A model generated the notes under the pieces. The model worked only from the letters and a program-made list of their open reading frames with translations. It did not search any database and was not told where the DNA came from. 30,688 bases of DNA from JAHJCL01 sp964504075. GTDB taxonomy: Bacteria > Patescibacteriota > Minisyncoccia > Minisyncoccales > DG-74-3. The translations under genes and the position numbers were made by a program. The stretch lies in contig CAZDCT010000004.1 in the NCBI GenBank assembly GCA_964504075.1, positions 1 to 30,688 of the forward strand, written 5' to 3'. This document shows positions 29,127 through 30,688 of this stretch, piece by piece (the stretch's first letter is position 1; every line of letters starts with the position of its first letter).

Positions 29127-30431
29127 ATGGAGAAAGTTTCAAAAAAAATTACAGGTAGTATAGAAATTTCTCCTGAAATTGTTGAAGAGATTAAAAAAGA
29201 AGTAAAAAATATTTCTGAGTTTGGAAAAAAGATTGAAAAGGCTTCAAAGGAAAAAATCACTGATATTTTAGAAATAATTTTAGGGGGAGCAATTTTACTT
29301 GAAACTTCTGACATTCACATTGAACCTAGGGAAAAACAGGCTCGCCTGAGAGCAAGAATTGATGGAGTTCTTCAAGACATTATAATTTTTGATTTGGAAA
29401 TCTTTCAAGGAGTTCTAGGCAGAATTAAACTTCTTTCTGGACTTAAGTTGAATATTAATGATCGACCTCAAGACGGTCGATTTTCTGTTTCTTGGGGACA
29501 AAACTTAATTGAAATTAGAGCATCAAGCTTACCCGCTGAATACGGAGAATCAATTGTTTTAAGAATTTTAAATCCAAAAAACTTGATGGGTGTTGAAACT
29601 TTAGGTTTAAGAAAAGACTTAGAAATTGCTTTTAACAAAGAAATTAAAAAACCAAATGGAATGATTATTGTTACCGGACCCACTGGTTCTGGAAAAACTA
29701 CTACCCTTTATGCTTTCTTGAAAAAACTGCAAAACCCAGAAAATAAAATTATTACTATTGAAGATCCAATTGAATATCATTTAAAAGGAATTTCTCAAAC
29801 TCAAACAAATCCTAAAAAGGGTTATGATTTTGCCAATGGCTTAAGGTCTATTATGAGACAAGACCCTGATGTTATTCTGGTGGGAGAAATTAGAGACTTA
29901 GAAACAGCTCAAATAGCTCTTCAAGCTGCTCTAACAGGCCACTTAGTTTTAACTACTTTGCACACCAATAATGCTGCTGGAACAGTAGCCAGATTAATTA
30001 GTCTGGGCACTAAAACAAGTAATATTGGCCCAGCTATTAATGTGGTTATTGCTCAAAGGCTAGTAAGAAAGGTTTGTAAAAAATGTTCAAAATCAAAAAG
30101 TATTTCAGATCAAGAATTAAAAAAGATTAAAAAAGATTTACAAGGAATTTCTAAACAAATAAAAATACCGAAATTGATTAAAGGATTCAAAGTTTCTCAA
30201 GCTGTAGGTTGTAAGGATTGTAATTTTACTGGTTTTAAAGGAAGAATAGGAATTTTTGAAGCATTTTTTATTGATAACGAAATGGAAAAATTTATAATAA
30301 CCAACCCCTCGATAGCTTCTTTGGAAGAAAAAGCAATTAAAAAGGGAATGGTTACTATGAAACAAGACGGACTAATAAAGGCTTTAGAAGGAATAACAAC
30401 AATAGAAGAAATAGAAAAAGTAATGGGTTAA
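29127..30431 (+). CDS. Type IV pilus assembly ATPase (PilB/GspE family)
   Basis: 434 residues. An N2-like domain has SDIHIEPREKQARLRARIDG. The ATPase core has Walker A GPTGSGKTTT (184-193), Asp box ITIEDPIEY, Walker B-type DVILVGEIRD and His box GHLVLTTLHTN. A Cys4 zinc site follows (CKKC and CKDC). Secretion ATPases power pilus extension or DNA/protein transport from the cytoplasmic side. It lacks the about 120-residue N1 domain of full PilB. The zinc site favours PilB/GspE over PilT. No other pilus gene is visible in the window. Confidence 0.88.
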   Translation: MEKVSKKITGSIEISPEIVEEIKKEVKNISEFGKKIEKASKEKITDILEIILGGAILLETSDIHIEPREKQARLRARIDGVLQDIIIFDLEIFQGVLGRIKLLSGLKLNINDRPQDGRFSVSWGQNLIEIRASSLPAEYGESIVLRILNPKNLMGVETLGLRKDLEIAFNKEIKKPNGMIIVTGPTGSGKTTTLYAFLKKLQNPENKIITIEDPIEYHLKGISQTQTNPKKGYDFANGLRSIMRQDPDVILVGEIRDLETAQIALQAALTGHLVLTTLHTNNAAGTVARLISLGTKTSNIGPAINVVIAQRLVRKVCKKCSKSKSISDQELKKIKKDLQGISKQIKIPKLIKGFKVSQAVGCKDCNFTGFKGRIGIFEAFFIDNEMEKFIITNPSIASLEEKAIKKGMVTMKQDGLIKALEGITTIEEIEKVMG

Positions 30432-30432
30432 G

Positions 30433-30576
30433 AAAACAAAAAGCCTCATGGCTGGGGGTTAACTCAAGTATTTGGAACATAAGTGCGGAACATCTCTGAG
30501 GAGTAATTTCGCCTAAGCCAAACTATCCGGCTAAGAGCAATTCCTAAACCCCCAGCCATGGGGCTTGTGTGTTAGT
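30433..30576 (-). ncRNA. Unidentified structured RNA closed by a 20-bp stem
   Basis: On the minus strand, AAGCCCCATGGCTGGGGGTT (30566-30547) pairs with AACCCCCAGCCATGAGGCTT (30460-30441), 19 exact pairs plus one G-U, followed by TTTTTGTTTTC, so the closing stem also acts as a terminator. The roughly 86-nt interior has one clear hairpin (CUUAGCC/GGCUUAG, 30535-30529 with 30519-30513, one mismatch) and a doubled ATGTTCC (30493-30487 and 30480-30474). No ORF fits. It lacks SRP, RNase P and tmRNA signatures. A rod with a large internal loop could suggest a 6S-type RNA, but I cannot identify it. It also ends plus-strand transcription of the PilB-like gene. Confidence 0.62.
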
Positions 30577-30582
30577 ATTAAT

Positions 30583-30611
30583 ATAATAGCAAATTATGCA
30601 AAATTTGTCAA
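30583..30611 (-). promoter_or_regulatory. Promoter of the second unidentified RNA
   Basis: TTGACA (30611-30606), 17 bases, TATTAT (30588-30583). Start near 30576, about ten bases before the long stem. Upstream sequence to the window end (30612-30688) shows no gene I can support. Confidence 0.72.
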
Positions 30612-30688
30612 GAGCCCCAAGGCAAAACAGGAAAGGATTTATTCTCTTATGGCTCTTATGTCTTTTTTTGCTTTTACTGCCATCTAAC

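Noticed and set aside
30433..30576. Insertion-sequence terminal inverted repeats
   Set aside because: The 20-bp arms enclose only about 86 nt without a transposase, and a promoter and U tract fit an RNA gene better; a MITE-like palindrome is not fully excluded.

Overview
The window is AT-rich (roughly one third G+C by eye), very gene-dense, and most genes abut or overlap by 1-4 bases. It carries bacterial translation genes (ileS, argS, smpB, tmRNA, infC-rpmI-rplT, rpsT, greA) next to genes more often met in archaea, eukaryotes or Patescibacteria: a GNAT-fused Elp3, a Trm9-like methyltransferase, RtcA, RtcB with archease, EndoQ, an EF-Tu-domain-2 stand-alone protein and a two-winged-helix regulator of archaeal type. 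Together with small reduced proteins (92-aa MGMT, stand-alone 5'-3' exonuclease) this points to a Patescibacteria/CPR bacterium, probably Parcubacteria-like. The 100-N run at 11021-11120 shows it is a scaffold. The taxonomic call is inference.

Layout. 1-737 (-): histidine phosphatase followed by the 5' end of ileS. 849-2834: a divergent accessory pair, a ParB-like protein and a tandem winged-helix regulator, whose promoters share one -35 box. 2907-3179: a small, very basic ORF with its own promoter and Shine-Dalgarno and a terminator inside it. 3094-6026: argS and a divergent MFS transporter with a structured leader. 6063-7919 (+): smpB, ssrA (tmRNA), infC (AUU start), rpmI, rplT. 7958-11404 (-): MGMT, PP-loop tRNA thiolase-like protein, PolX, flippase-like membrane protein (broken by the gap). 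11419-12617 (-): HD-like protein and GreA. 12618-12935: a non-coding or micro-ORF region with two facing promoters. 12936-16672: rtcA (+), then EndoQ, amino-acid permease and EF-Tu-D2-like protein (-). 16772-16973 (-): an unidentified structured RNA with clear promoter and terminator. 16970-19249: Trm9-like methyltransferase and Elp3, divergent with abutting start codons. 19255-25106 (-): Mur ligase, archease, RtcB, LemA, HtpX, a 52-aa basic protein, NIF3-like. 25196-25459 (+): rpsT. 25456-29063 (-): tsaE, 5'-3' exonuclease, receiver protein, fpg, holA in an overlapping operon. 29127-30431 (+): PilB-like ATPase. 30433-30611 (-): a second unidentified RNA.

Themes. Three sets of genes appear to work together: wobble-uridine modification (Elp3, Trm9-like, possibly the PP-loop thiolase); RNA end repair and ligation (RtcA, RtcB, archease); and base-damage repair (MGMT, PolX, EndoQ, Fpg). 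Ribosome rescue (SmpB/tmRNA) is complete but its tag ends unusually. Several promoters lie so close to the start codon that transcripts would be leaderless (smpB, rtcA, Mur ligase). Two genes carry degenerate 7-nt tandem repeats read in frame inside the protein.
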